The translations under genes and the position numbers were made by a program. A model generated the notes under the pieces. That model ran no database searches, had not been told where the DNA came from, and saw nothing but the letters and a program-made list of their open reading frames with translations. From Chrysoperla carnea (taxonomy: Eukaryota; Arthropoda; Insecta; Neuroptera; Chrysopidae): a DNA stretch of 64,000 nucleotides. The stretch lies in contig NC_058339.1 in the NCBI RefSeq assembly GCF_905475395.1, positions 14,702,001 through 14,766,000 on the forward strand, written 5' to 3'. How positions within the stretch are numbered: position 1 is the first letter of the stretch; each line of letters starts with the position of its first letter. Below, piece by piece: positions 21,086 through 33,649 of this stretch.

Positions 21086-21376
21086 CTACTGAAAGTTCCC
21101 TATCGTTCTTAATTTATTGCAGAACAATTCAGATGTTTTTATTTCGTTGATTTCCTCTATCAAAACAAAACCGTTTTTAATACCTCTGATATCATCTAAA
21201 TTTTGTTGGGTTGAACTATCCACCTTCATAACATAGAGATTTCTGATGATTCCACTAAGAGGTCCTGTATGGACGACGATGAAACCTTGACTTCCCGCCA
21301 ACTCGTCTAAATTGTTTCTGTTATCTTTGATCCGAACTATATCATTTAGAATTGATGGTATAAAGAAATCAAACAC
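21086..21376 (-). CDS. Unrecognised 96-aa open reading frame
   Basis: An ATG-started frame with balanced, protein-like composition (for example LDELAGSQGFIVVHTGPLSG and IKNGFVLIEEINEIKTSELF), unlike the Lys/Asn/Phe-rich spurious frames around it. It has no signal peptide, membrane segment or motif I know. It could be a small gene, an exon, or a piece of a degraded mobile element. It sits about 470 bp upstream of the candidate exon at 20561-20620 on the same strand. Confidence 0.3.
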   Translation of the reverse strand: MFDFFIPSILNDIVRIKDNRNNLDELAGSQGFIVVHTGPLSGIIRNLYVMKVDSSTQQNLDDIRGIKNGFVLIEEINEIKTSELFCNKLRTIGNFQ

Positions 21377-23371
21377 ATAAATAATTTGATATAATTTTTA
21401 AAATTTTTATAATACTTTTTTGTAATTCTAACTCAGAATTAGGAATATTTACAGAGTAGCATATAATTATAATTAATTTTTTGTTTGTAAATCATTTCTT
21501 ATATTGTTTATATATTTGACTACTCCTACATTTGAAGGCTAGGTATTCAATTAATAATGATTAATTCATTAACAGTCCTAAATTTATATAGTTTTGTTTT
21601 AATGCAAACATATTAATTTAATTATGATAATTGATAACCAATTTACATTTTCATTTTATATGCATCAATTTTGCCATTTCAAAATTACAATTTGAAAAAA
21701 AGGGGGTCACTATAAACATAAGTTTTAAAATTATAATAATATTTTGACACTTGAATTGTCTGCCATACAAATTTTTTACTACACAATAAATTTTTAAATT
21801 GGTGTTTTATTTTATTTATTTATTTAAATTTTTTTTGAAATTATTAAAAATATTTTCTTTTTTACTTGAAATTTATATTTTAATATGTTTTGTTAAGCCT
21901 ATAATTATAGTATGTAACTCATTCTAAATTCATTATTATCTTGGCCTATTCTTTATCCTCAAAGAAAATCGTTTGGGTATTAAATAACACAATGTAGAAA
22001 TTTTTAATAATTAAAGAATGGGTTTATATTCTTTCTATACTTACACGAACAAACAAATTGTTGTTTATAATAAAATAAAATTGTTGTGCTTCCTCTAAAT
22101 TTAAGTTTAATTAAACGAAGAAAAAAATTTATGTCTGATCTTTGAATTTGGAAAAAAGCCAACTTACATTACTGACCTAAGTTGGACAATAATTCATACT
22201 TTTAATTGTGTGATAATTTTGCTGTTAAATAGATTCTTTCTGCCAGAAGTATTCAATAAAATACTGTAATTCAAGTCCAAAAGTTTTTCTGTAGCTTTTG
22301 GATATGAAATAAGCATTATCATCTGAATTAATTTCTACATCATGTTCCAATTTACATAAACAGGTAAAGAAATTAAAGGATAATTTAAAATTATAAAGAA
22401 AAATAAAAATAAAACATACATATTCTATCAGTCTATAATTCCACTTTTACTTTCCCAACCTTATAGAAGGCAGTGTAATAAATAATAAAAAAAGATGAAT
22501 TCTTAATTAAAAAAAAAAAAGTAATGAAAATTAGCACTGAACAATCCAAAAACAAAATTTTGGTTCTTATTAATTAGAAAATCGAAACTAAGAAATAATT
22601 ATTGTATTCAATTATTTTTAACTGATTTTGGAAGAAGAATGCCTTGGTAGAGCTTAATAAATTTGTTTACCATATTTTTAAGTAAAAGTAATTTAAAAAA
22701 TAAAAATAGTAATAATGATCACAGATAAGCTTTCTTTTTAATTATAGAATATGAAAGGTTACACTTTTTTCAATAATTTATTTTATCGATGTGTTGTTAA
22801 TTTAGAACAATCATATAAATTAAATTTGTTCAATGAAACTTAAAACCAAACCTTTTTATGAAATTCACTTATCCAAATACACTGACTGGTGCATAAAATG
22901 AGGAAAGATATTAAATTTAAGGCAGTATGACAGTATCGAAGCATACTACTTTAGTTAAATTTGCAATAAATAATGCCGTAAATGTAACTAAAAAAAGTCT
23001 AAGTATAAAATCAATCTTTATTATTTATCTTTATCGATTTTGTGTTTTATAATGTAACATAATTTTTTTTTATGTTTTATCCTTCTTTACCAGTCAGCAT
23101 AGAGCATTTTTGTTGATTTTTGACATCAATAGGTAAATACAGAACATTCAAGAAAGCACAATCATACATTTTAAAGTAGCAGTTCACTCAATATCGATTA
23201 AAATTTGTTTATCTATTTTTATCGAAAGGTAAATTTTAAATTTTTGAAAAGTATGGTTTGAAGAAAGAACGATATTTCAAGAAAGGGCGAAAATTTTCTG
23301 TGTAATCTCAAGGAGACAAGATTTTTCGATTTATTTTCCTTGAATAGAACGCTTTTCATCTAATATGAACT
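21377..23371. other. Intergenic, nothing recognised
   Basis: Very AT-rich. I found no gene, RNA gene or clear repeat. Confidence 0.5.
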
Positions 23372-23609
23372 ATAGACCTTTTTCATGAAAAACAGAAATG
23401 CTTTTTGATAATTTTTTATGAAAATATAGGTCGAGTAGAGCCTGTAACTCAAAAATTACGCATTTTTAACAATAAAAACACTATGAAAAACATTGTTAAA
23501 AAGTCACAATATTTGAAATATTTTAAAACGATTTTTTTTTTTTGCTCTACCGCACACGTGATCTGTGATGTCAATCCGACAAGCAAAGCAAAATGTGAAA
23601 AAGGTCTAT
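23372..23609. mobile_element. MITE-like element with 14-bp terminal inverted repeats
   Basis: ATAGACCTTTTTCA at the left is matched by TGAAAAAGGTCTAT at the right. The 238-bp body is non-coding; the 77-aa + frame that overlaps it (23405-23638) is an accident. The target duplication is unclear. Confidence 0.6.
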
Positions 23610-24511
23610 TGGTTAGTTTAAATTTAATAAACCACTAGATAAGCCGGCAAAATTTGTGAACTGAACTCTTACATTACATATTTTATACGATCATTTTGTT
23701 TCTAATTATCTTTACCATCAAGAATAAAATTTTCGAAAATAGACAATAAAGTTTAAAAAATATTTATCTTTTTTAAAAATTCACTATTAATTCTTTTTAA
23801 TAATAACTATTTATTTATCTCTAGATTATATAAAGATCAAAAGTTCAAATAAGATTAAGGAAAATGAATTTTTCCAAATAATTCTAAAAGGATTTAAGTT
23901 TCATTATTCATAATCAATTTATGAAATAATTTAAATTGAAAAGACTTAAATGTTTAGGGAAAATTTCTTCTGGTATGAACTTGGTATTTTAAAAACTAGC
24001 TACGAAAATGTTGTTTTGACCTAGTTTCACTTGTTTATTATATTAATGGTAGTTAACAATATCGTGAACCTGAGATTCAAAGGGTTTAAAAAATACCCCT
24101 ACTAATACAAATAATATAGTTTTTTTTAAATGTTTACTATTTTTTCTTAAATCTATGACTATTTTTGTATTTTAAACACTCAAAAACAATGTCGCTATAT
24201 ATACGATTGCGCCTAGGTGCATGTATTTTTAATTTTAGTGAATTAATTTAAATATTTAGAAACAGATTTTCTATTCGATTTGAAATATCAAAATTTTTGT
24301 AATGATATTTGAGATAGATACTTCACGATATTTTGTCAATTAAAACTGATATATTCAAAATATTTTTGAGATAAAATTGTTAGTTATCACTATTAATCTT
24401 GTGTGGTTAAATATATTTTACTAATCAATATTGCCAACATAAAAGTTATACGTCGATTATTATAAATTTTCTAAGAATTTTTTAGAGTTAATTTCTAAAG
24501 ATATCGTCACT
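23610..24511. other. Intergenic, nothing recognised
   Basis: AT-rich, no gene or clear repeat. Confidence 0.5.
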
Positions 24512-24980
24512 ACCATGGAGGTTAGAGAGAAGGGGAACGATCGCTATGCGCTAAAGCATTAGCACGTCTGTCCCTGAAAATTTGTATAATTTATAGTTCA
24601 TTTTTCAGCCACCAGCCGCGCTGTCGTCGGTAAGTAGTATCTGCGAAGTTAGCTGTTTATGAGTACAATTTGATGAAGTTAGTACCATTCAAATTTATAA
24701 AGTAGTATAGATAAATTTATAAAGTAGAATAGATAATTTATAATTTATTCATTAGTAAATAATAAAAATAATTAATAATAATTTCATTATTTGCTTATTT
24801 TTCCTTTGAATGATATTATACACACGTATATTAAACGTTGATAGATCATTTGAAATTAGCGCACAACAGCCCGCTTTTAATGAGACAACTTAGCGATCCC
24901 AGCGCCTCACTTATTTTGTCCATATTTTGGGGACAATATTTTCTATAGCGATCGTTCTCCTTCTTTATAACCTCCATGGT
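24512..24980. mobile_element. Transposon-derived element with ~36-bp terminal inverted repeats
   Basis: Left end ACCATGGAGGTTAGAGAGAA and its continuation to GATCGCTAT are matched, inverted, by the right end ATAGCGATCGTTC...ACCTCCATGGT, with about four mismatches over 36 bp. The 469-bp interior has no transposase. Inside, TTTTTCAG at 24601-24608 and GTAAGTAG at 24630 frame a 21-base segment that looks like a microexon. Target duplication not clear. Confidence 0.8.
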
Positions 24981-27412
24981 TACTACGTATATTGACATCA
25001 AAAAAAGCAAATTAAATTTTTGGAAATCACTTCTAAATCAAGTAAAGAGTAGTATTCAATTTTTTTTAAGATGTTCGCTTTATAAATTTTTTGAAATAAA
25101 TTTTAGCTTTTTACGGGATAAGTACTATGTTTATTTACTATGTTTATATAGAAAATCGTTATCGGACACAAGCAGTAGAAGGAATTTGAAGTAGAACGTA
25201 GAATGATCCCGCAACACGAAGGAGAATGCACAATGAACTGTTTATCCATCGATAAAGCGAGCGTTTAGATAGTGCTTAGCCTGCATTCGTGAACAAGTCT
25301 ATGAGCATTTGGCGTGGTTGTCTATCGTCTTCTTGAGCATATATATCGCTTTTGAAAAATAAATATAATATCTTTTTATATGCCGTTTCAAAGGTTTCAA
25401 AGTGGAATTTTCATTATAAACTGTTTAATTTCCTACCAGTATATAAGTTACAACTTTTTTTCGCTCAAATAAAATCCGTTTTCCTACAAACTCCTATCTA
25501 TAAAAAACAATATTGCATTAATGTGTAGCTAGTATTAGCGCCGTTTTATATAAAAATAAAAATATTCTCACAACTTGGAGTAGCTTTATGTATGAAGGCA
25601 AGTGTTTGAGAAGGAATAAGTTCAACCCGTTAGACAGTTCTTCAAATTCCTGCCTTAATAATCCATGTATGGTCCAGAAGACAATAAAATAAATCAGAAT
25701 ACGTTGTGGTGAATTATTCTGCTCATGAGCGTTTAAATTTTGATTCTAACGAAGATGCTGAATATTAATTACTATTTATTTTGTATGGAAGTTTTGTAAT
25801 TTTTGATATTCTTAAGTTAAAATTTGTCAAAATACGGTTGAAATATCTTCAAATGGATGTATCCAGCATTCAAAATATATACATCCATTTTATAATAATT
25901 TTATTGACTTTTATTTTAAACATTATAAAAATTTGATTAAACATTTTTGTTTAAATTCGATTTTTCTAGCAATCTACTTAATATTTTGTTGTAAAAATTA
26001 AGCTATATCTAAAAAATTTCTTTTTATAATCGTATAGTATTTTGTTTTACATGTGAATCAAAAGAAAATGGTGATTAAAACCAAATAAAATTAATTTATC
26101 ATATCTAAGGCACTGGATGAAAATATTGATTATTAAGTCTGAAATTTAAAAAAATAAACTAACTAAGAATATTCTTCTGTGAAAATTATATGGAAAATAT
26201 TCTTTTCTGTATCCATAATTACTATACGATAATAAAAGTAATTTTTTAAAATTATGTCACTGTCTAGTATTTTGAATAAGGTAGTTACATTATAAAATCT
26301 TAGTTAATTATAAATTACAGATTTAAAAATGATTGCATATGTCAATCCACTTGATGATTGAGTAGGCGAGTTTAAAGGAAGTCAATACAAAAACGTAGTT
26401 TTCCAATTTTCTCGAAATCTCTTATTTTGAATTTGTTAGCTACGACTTTGAACGCCTCAGAACGGTTGCGTAAAGAGATTCTCTCACGCATGTTTTACAG
26501 GATATAGAATAAAAATTTTTAAAAAAACTCAAAATATAAAGAAAAAAAATGATTAACAGGCGTGAGAGTTTTTCTTATCACTCCAGTAATGTTGGTTAAA
26601 GGAATTCGCAATAAGGATAGCTTCGTTATACTTCGGCTATCTCCGTATATTAAAGTTAACCTCTTTCGAACTGAATTATTTTGTAGAAGACAAAAAACAT
26701 AAATATATATTCTATAAATTATAACTTTAAATAAACAATTCAGTAAATTATGGTAATTATCTGTATATCGTATAATTGAACTAAAATTTTAATGGTATTC
26801 CAATATTCTTAATATTCTTGTGGCACGTACAGAAAAATACAATAAAATTGAACCAGTGAGTCAAAGTTTTACTATACGCATTATATGTATATTCGATCCA
26901 CTAATTGGATTGGTTTGATTACCTTAAATACGAAAGTGGAACTTTAAAGGGCTTGAATTGACAGCAACTAATATAAAATTTTTCTAATTTGCTCTCACTT
27001 TTACCCGTTTACTTTTGTATTTATGCCTAACAATGCCACACATATTCTTAAATCCACCTTAAATCTGGTAGGTATTTGTCAAATTACCTAGAGTTATTGG
27101 TCTTTTTCAGCAAAAAATGAGGGCATTCGCTTTATTCGTAAAGTACTATTTGCTACTGAAAAAACCCACGATGACTGCGACTGGTTCGATTACATTAATC
27201 TGTTTGAATTATTAAACTGTTTTATGAAATTTTATATTAAATTCGATTTATAATTTTTATTGTATATAAACAATCGCTGTTTCAAATCAAGAATTTTATG
27301 TGTTATGTTTTCATTACAAATATTCATTTGAAAATTGAATTGTAACTTTGCTAATCTGCTAATATGATAGAGAAGACGTTAGATAAATGTAAAGTTGAAA
27401 ATGGAAATATTT
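24981..27412. other. Intergenic, then 3' flank of transporter gene 2
   Basis: AT-rich. Candidate poly(A) signals for gene 2 on - are AATAAA at 27261-27256 and 27136-27131. A 13-bp inverted pair around CTCTCACGC lies near 26484 and 26557. No further gene was seen. Confidence 0.5.
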
Positions 27413-30400
27413 TTAAACATCATGTACGGGACTGTTTTCTTTATCACCTTTGTTTCCAGTAATACAGCTAGCTAAAATTTTATGAAATTTAGGTTCATTT
27501 TGTTCAACATCTTGATTATCAACGCTTAATGAGCTGCTAGCTTGCCGTTGTAGCCTTTGGAAATATTTATAACGTTTTGTGGCTGGCAAAATAACTAATA
27601 AACATCCAGAAATTGCAATAAATATTCCAGCGAGATAGAAGGATAAGTCATATGTTCCTGTTATATCGCACACCAAACCTAGAAATAAAAAATTTATTGT
27701 AAACTAGAAATTTATTTTTAAAACGGATATTTATTTCGAGTTTGAAGGTTAGCAATAAATTATTAAATAATTACCTGCTATTGGTGGTCCAACTAAATTT
27801 GCAATTCCTTGAATAAGTAATAGTAACCCATAAGCATTCGTAAATCGTTCAATTTTAATTAATTCTACTAAAATAATGCTGGTTAACGAATAATTGGCAG
27901 CAATAAAGAATCCAAAAGCTCCACTTATAGCACATAATAAAACATACGAATTCATTAAAAATGGTATAGTGGCAGTTACCGCACCACAAGCTAACATACA
28001 AACAGCATAGATAATACCAGCATTGGCCCATTCTTGATCACCAGCCCAACCCAATAATATCTAAAAATAGAAAATTTTAAATGTATTAATAAATATATAT
28101 TGATTTTAACATTTTCTCTTTAGTCTAGTGTTTGACAGATTTCCGTTCCGTATTCGTACGGAAAAACTGATTGATGAGAATACGGAAAAAACGAATATTC
28201 GTTGTATCGGGTGTTTTTTTTAAGTTGATATTTGCTTGAAACAAGAAAAATAAGTTTTATCGATAAAAATGCTTCAAGCAAAAAATGTTAGTTGTATAGA
28301 AAGTTGTTTTTGATAAAAAAGTAATATCTTTTGTTTTAAACATTTTTATCGATAAAACCCAATTATCCAATTATTTTTGAAAATCTTTAAAACCAAGAAG
28401 TTAATAAAGATTAATGTTTTTAATCAAGAACTCAAAATATTGATTCATCAAACAATCACACAACTGCAAAATAATTTCAATTCCTTGATTACTGTACAGA
28501 TTTCACATGAAGTGATTGTGCCAGAAATAATACTCAAATTAAATGTCAAATACTAGATTATTCTATTTTTAAATTCGAATGATTAATTAATATCTTACCT
28601 CGCCCACCATATTCACAATTCCAATCATAGAAATCAGCATGGAAGCATCAGTGTTACTATAACCCATTTTTATTGCATTGTCTGTTAAATACATATATGG
28701 TACATCATACCATGTGTATAGTAAAAAATTTGAAAGCGTAAAAAGTAAAAACCGTGGATCAGCAAAATATGAAAAATCTAACATTTCCACAAGTAAATAC
28801 CAGAATTCCCATAATGCCGTCGACCATTCCGACTTTTCTTTTGCAATGGTAGTCATTGAATTTCTGTAGATATTTGGACAAGATGATGCACGTAATCGAT
28901 ACCTATTAATATTTAGCATAGCACCTCTATAAGTTAAAGAATGTCGATGCATTCGTAAATCTTTTAAATACGCTGGCGGTATTTTTCGATTAACGGACAT
29001 TGTACGACGGTGGCTAGTAACTCCCTCAGTTTGATTCCGTTTCAACCACCAAATGTAGGGAGCTTCAGGATTAGTAGCTTTATCTGGATTTGTAGGTGAT
29101 GTAACTGTAGAATCGGCAACCAAAGGTGAAGGAACTGGAATAAATCGACCGGCTAATGGTGTTTGACTTTGAGCCATTTCATGTAATCTTCCAGAATCAC
29201 TAAAACTTCGCGAATGAATTAAAAGACTCGGATAATTCTGGAGTAATACATTATAAACATTTTTATGTGTAGATAAGAGTTCTAATACTTCAATTGGCAC
29301 TCTTTCACCACGATTTACAAATGTTGGTAAATTTACTAATGAACTAAATAATCGAGCTTCATCCGGAGATGTTGGTTCTGGAAATTCAGGCGGTAATGAT
29401 TGAGGTTCACCAGTTAGTGGTTGTAACATTGATGCCGTATTTGTACTGTTACTAACGGAAAATGAATCAGCACTAGAACCTTCTCGTAGTCTTCGTTTTC
29501 GATCACGACTCCGTTGTTTACGCTTTTTCGTTTTTTCTTTATGTTGGCTTGTAGACCATGGTAAATCTCGCATTAAAGCTCCACATACGGCTAAATTTAA
29601 AAATATACCACCGAGTATGAGTGTTGTTCCTCGCCAACCATACTCGCGTATTAAATATTCTGTTAGAGGTGCAAAAATGAATGTACCGATTCCACTACCA
29701 CAAACAGAGAGGCCGGTTGCAAATGAGCGTTTTTTATCGAAATAATATGCAACTATCACTACAGCTGCTACGTAACAAAGACTTAAACCAAAACCGGATA
29801 TAACTCCAAATGTCAAAAATAATACTTCTAAATTATCGGTAAACGAACTTATAACAAATCCTGTACAGGCTAGTACAGATCCCACTATACTCACTTTTCG
29901 GCAACCATAACGGTCTGTTAAAAAACTGGCGATTGGACCCGATAGTAAAGGCATTGCCATAAAAAATGACCCAATCCATGCTGTTTTAGATTTTCCTTCG
30001 CCAAAATAATTTAAAAATTCAACAAAAATAACACCAAAACTGAAGGTAAATCCATCAGCAATCAAATTGACCATAAATGATGCAGCAACAATAACCCATC
30101 CCCAACCGCCGTCTGGTGCACGAGCTTCTGTTAATCCTATAGAGCTAGCATCATCACTGGAACTAGAGCTAGAACTACTTGAACTACTGGAAGTCGATAT
30201 CGTGGGACTATCACAGTGATCTTTTATAGGTGCTGTGCTTACAGATCCATTCGTACCATTATGAAATTGTACATGTAATACTGGCTTATCAGTGTCTATT
30301 GACTCCGATTTAACGATTCCACCTCGTTTTATGGAATTAAAGGTATGCGTACTATCGCTTTTAGGTGCTTTAAATGATTTGTTGGTGGGTTCAGTGATTG

Positions 30401-30872
30401 AAGCGCTAAAAACATGGCCACTCTTTTTTGGAGTTCCATACAACAATGAATCAGTTTCTTCATTGCCATATCTATCGCCAGTACTCTTTTTACTTGGCGA
30501 GTCGCGAGTCGGTGAATTCACTTTCGATTTAATTGGTGACTGATGTGACTGATCATAAACGACATGATTAATTTCATCACTAACCAAGAGTTTGCAACTT
30601 TCATCAATTGCAGGTGATACAATACTCTCTAAATCACCTTGATTTATTAAATTATCACTAGAATTGATTATAAATTCACTATCACTTTTCGATGATACTT
30701 TTTCACTATTTTTTAATTCACTATTTGTTTCACACTCATCGTGTGTTAAACATGAACCATTTATTAATTGCGGCGGTTTAACCGCGTTACTATTTACTTT
30801 TAACGATGAATCTATAATGTTTGTATTAGTAACATCGGTTATTTTAAATTCCTGGTCATTCTGAGTGGCCAT
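27413..30872 (-). CDS. SLC16-like monocarboxylate transporter, gene 2 (3 exons, 941 aa)
   Basis: Paralogue of the transporter at 14363-17353, a plasma-membrane major-facilitator protein of the SLC16 family; substrate unknown. Coding exons on -: 30872-28599, 28060-27775 and 27678-27413 (2,274 + 286 + 266 nt). The start has G at -3 and G at +4. A ~250-residue Ser-rich cytoplasmic tail, with a run of eleven or more serines near 240, precedes DGGWGW at residues 254-259. Six membrane segments reach about 434; a ~270-residue loop carries an Arg/Lys-rich stretch, NLPTFV and YRLRASSCP; six more segments start near 706. The second SLC16 motif, YFDKKRSFATGLSVCGSGIG, is present. The C-terminal tail is longer than in gene 1. 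Genes 1 and 2 are convergent, with stops 10 kb apart. Confidence 0.94.
27679..27774 (-). other. Intron 2 of transporter gene 2
   Basis: 96 bp, donor ATAGCAG|GTAATT and acceptor TATTTCTAG|GTTTGG, phase 1 inside the Gly codon of GPPIAG. Gene 1 has no intron at this residue. Confidence 0.9.
28061..28598 (-). other. Intron 1 of transporter gene 2
   Basis: 538 bp, donor GGCGAG|GTAAGA and acceptor CTATTTTTAG|ATATTA, phase 0, at the same residue as intron 3 of gene 1. It contains an 18-bp perfect inverted repeat, GTTTTATCGATAAAAATG at 28254-28271 and its complement at 28341-28358. Confidence 0.92.
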
Positions 30873-31111
30873 TCCTGTAAATCACGTGTAAATTGTTTTC
30901 GCAAAAGCGTTAATTTAATAATTGTTGTAGCTGGCATACGTGGTTCACGATTATTTCGTGGTCTTGGACAACTACTCCGTGGTATTCTTGCGTTTGACGA
31001 CTTATTGTATTTTTCTGATAAAAGTGCGATATTAATTTGGCGTAGAGGCCGACGGCAACGACGGCGATAAACAGAGGATTGGTTTAGCGGGGCAGCCATG
31101 CGGTGATTCAT
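30839..31111 (-). CDS. Upstream open reading frame overlapping the start of transporter gene 2 (90 aa)
   Basis: An ATG at 31111 opens a 90-codon, strongly basic frame (for example YRRRCRRPLRQ and PRSSCPRPRNNREPRMP). It runs across the transporter start codon in another frame and stops 34 bases inside the coding region. A splice acceptor, TTTTTTGTTTCAG, ends at 31137, so the frame lies in the leader part of the first coding exon. An overlapping uORF of this type would normally restrict ribosomes reaching the main start. Whether it is translated is unknown. Confidence 0.4.
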   Translation of the reverse strand: MNHRMAAPLNQSSVYRRRCRRPLRQINIALLSEKYNKSSNARIPRSSCPRPRNNREPRMPATTIIKLTLLRKQFTRDLQEWPLRMTRNLK

Positions 31112-31136
31112 GCACCAACCAAGGAGGTTGCAAATT
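30873..31136 (-). other. 5' UTR part of the first coding exon of gene 2
   Basis: It starts just after the acceptor TTGTTTCAG at 31137 and runs into the ATG at 30872. It is GC-richer than the flanks. The upstream non-coding exon and promoter were not located. Confidence 0.55.
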
Positions 31137-31539
31137 CTGAAACAAAAAAGAAATCGTGTTAGCATTTTTTGTTTTTTATTAAATTAAATTGTTAATGTTA
31201 TTATTCTTTTAATGAGTTTATGTGATAGATAGATAAGTTACTAAAAATAATGATTTAAAGTGTAATTAGTAGCTCTAAAACGATGTCTGTTTAAAAAAAA
31301 TCGAAAATTGGTTGTACTTTTCATTAAGTTTTAAATAAGTTTAAATGATTACTTCATGAAATCAATATTAGTTTTTATTGGTAAGCCTATATCATTATTT
31401 CCTTAATTAAATTGTCTTCCTCTTGATAACAATTTCGATTGGTTGACAGGTCGGAGGAGTCACCTATATTGAGTTACATCTTCATACGCTGCGAAAGCTA
31501 TCATAGGCGTGTTTATTTATATACATATAAAATACTTTG
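31137..31539. other. Upstream flank of gene 2, nothing recognised
   Basis: AT-rich, presumably intron or promoter region of gene 2. No site can be supported. Confidence 0.4.
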
Positions 31540-31897
31540 CCCTAAATGACTGATTGATTGACGGATCAAGGCACAGCCTAAACCGCTGATCGTAGAGTCG
31601 TGAAACTTGGAGTGTCTTTGTATGAAGTAGGTATCTCATAAGAAACGATTTTCATTATCCGCCCACTACTAAACCGATTTTAAAAATTATTTCACCTATA
31701 GAATGCTACATTGTCAGCAAGAGATATGGGCTGTATTTTATTTTAAAAAAATTAGGATACGCCACCAAAAAATTAAAACTCATTAAATGGTGAATAAAAG
31801 GAGAATTAAGTGACGTTAAAGGACGAGAAGGCTATAACGCGGTAGTATTTGTTTTTAAAGTTGAAACTGCTCAGCGACGTGAGCGGGTAACTGCTAG
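31540..31897 (+). mobile_element. Helitron-like element, 3' part
   Basis: It ends GAGCGGGTAACTGCTAG followed by T at 31898, the CTAG|T terminus expected of Helitrons. It shares the block CACCAAAAAATTAAAA..CATTAAA and an adjacent AAAAGGAG stretch with the element ending at 45506. The 5' boundary is estimated. Confidence 0.5.
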
Positions 31898-33649
31898 TCA
31901 ATCAATAATTTAAAAAAATAAAAATAAAAAATATGTCTTATTTGGTTATCAGTTGGGTGAAGGTCGATCTTATACTGTCTCCCGTACTATTAAGAATGCT
32001 CAGAAATCTAATATTAATATCTTCGCGTTCGCGAGATAATCGAGGAGAAAGAATCCGAACGAACATTCGCACATACGTACACACACACACACACAGACAT
32101 GACATTGAAAAGGTTTTATTCGGATATTGCGGCCTTGCAACCGCGGAAATATGTAAAACTGGAGATTTTAAAAATCGGCCCCATTACATTAACTTCCTCT
32201 GATAAGTTAATAAAATTGAAAATTCAAACTTGAACCCAGTTATGTCTAGTTTAAGAATTCTAAGAATGTTAATGGTTATTAATATCATATTAAAGGTAAA
32301 AAATAAACCTCTACGAGAAAAATCCGGCAGTTCATTAGTTTAACCTCATCCCGTTAAATTTTACAATCCAATTTACTAAATTGAAAATATAAATAAATTG
32401 TTCATGTCTAAAAGCTATAAATAATTGGCCTGAATATTAACATATTTCTGTAACGAAATATATTTGCATGAATGGAAAGATCTTTTAAATATTTAAACAC
32501 ATTTCCCGTACATTCACTACCGTTAGAAACGAAGTCGTTTTTTATTATTGAATCAATAATTCTACACATACACGCGAATACACCATATGGTAATACAATA
32601 AGTACTACTTACTAGTTTATGAGATTATTGTACATGTGGAAAAACCCGAGAAAATAGCTAATTGTAAGGTAATTCAATTTTCTTGTAATCGATAATATTT
32701 GCTTTATTTCTTTGAAATATAATATGCATATCGGGTGAATTAAAAGTAACGGGACGGTCCAATAACTTTACAAAGCATTGCTTTGAAAAATGTTTCTAAT
32801 AAAAGTTTTAAGGAACCCTCATTTTTTATCGACGTGGATAAAAGAAATTAAAAAAACTTTAGCCGAAGTCAGAAATCAATTGGGAACAAATGGACATTCA
32901 ATTAGGTGAGCCATTTTTTCATTAAGTAGGGTCATATTGAACTAATTTTCCGAGCGGAAAATATCCATCAGTTCTGTTACTTTACAGGTAGGTAACATCA
33001 TGCAATCGATTTCTGTCGTAATTATTCGACGATGAAAAATGGCGGCTATCAGTTGAATTTTGAAGTTGAACTTCATGAGACCACCTTCCATGGTCATTTC
33101 AAGGTCACACTTTGATACTCACTATACCAAAATCAACTTACAATTGTATTACTAGGCTCGAAAACGTGCTTTGACGTTGGCCTCTGTCTGTTGATTTAAG
33201 CATAAATAGATTTTTTTTACTCTTGAAACTTTTTTTAAAAAATGTTTGTCTGGAAAGTATTTGAATCGGCTCGCTACTTTTAAGACACAGTGTATATATT
33301 TATGATAAGATGGTGCATCATTAGTTTCGTTGCTGAATATTTTATGAATGTGTGATGGAATTGCTTTCATACGTACGAAGATCTGAAAGCTACACTAACT
33401 TTAAACAAACTTTATAAAATAATATAATGTGAAAATATTATACTTGAGTAGCTTAATTAAACTTAGCAAATTGTCAAATTTTCTTAGATGATGCAAATGA
33501 AACTTTAACTGTGACAAAGATTCAAAAAATCTCGTACAGGAACGAATGAAAACATAGTTTAAAAACAAATAAAAGAATTTAAAAAATCAAAAAAACCCGA
33601 CTGCATAAAAAATGAATTTTAATAAAAAACTGAGAAGACAACAAGTAAA
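31898..33649. other. Intergenic, little recognised
   Basis: A short CA microsatellite lies at about 32079-32095. A 72-aa frame on - (33152-33370) and the stretch beginning near 32735 (GAATTAAAAGTAACGGGACG) look like decayed mobile-element sequence, but no family can be supported. Confidence 0.4.

Noticed and set aside
32079..32095. CA run as a functional element
   Set aside because: An ordinary short microsatellite.
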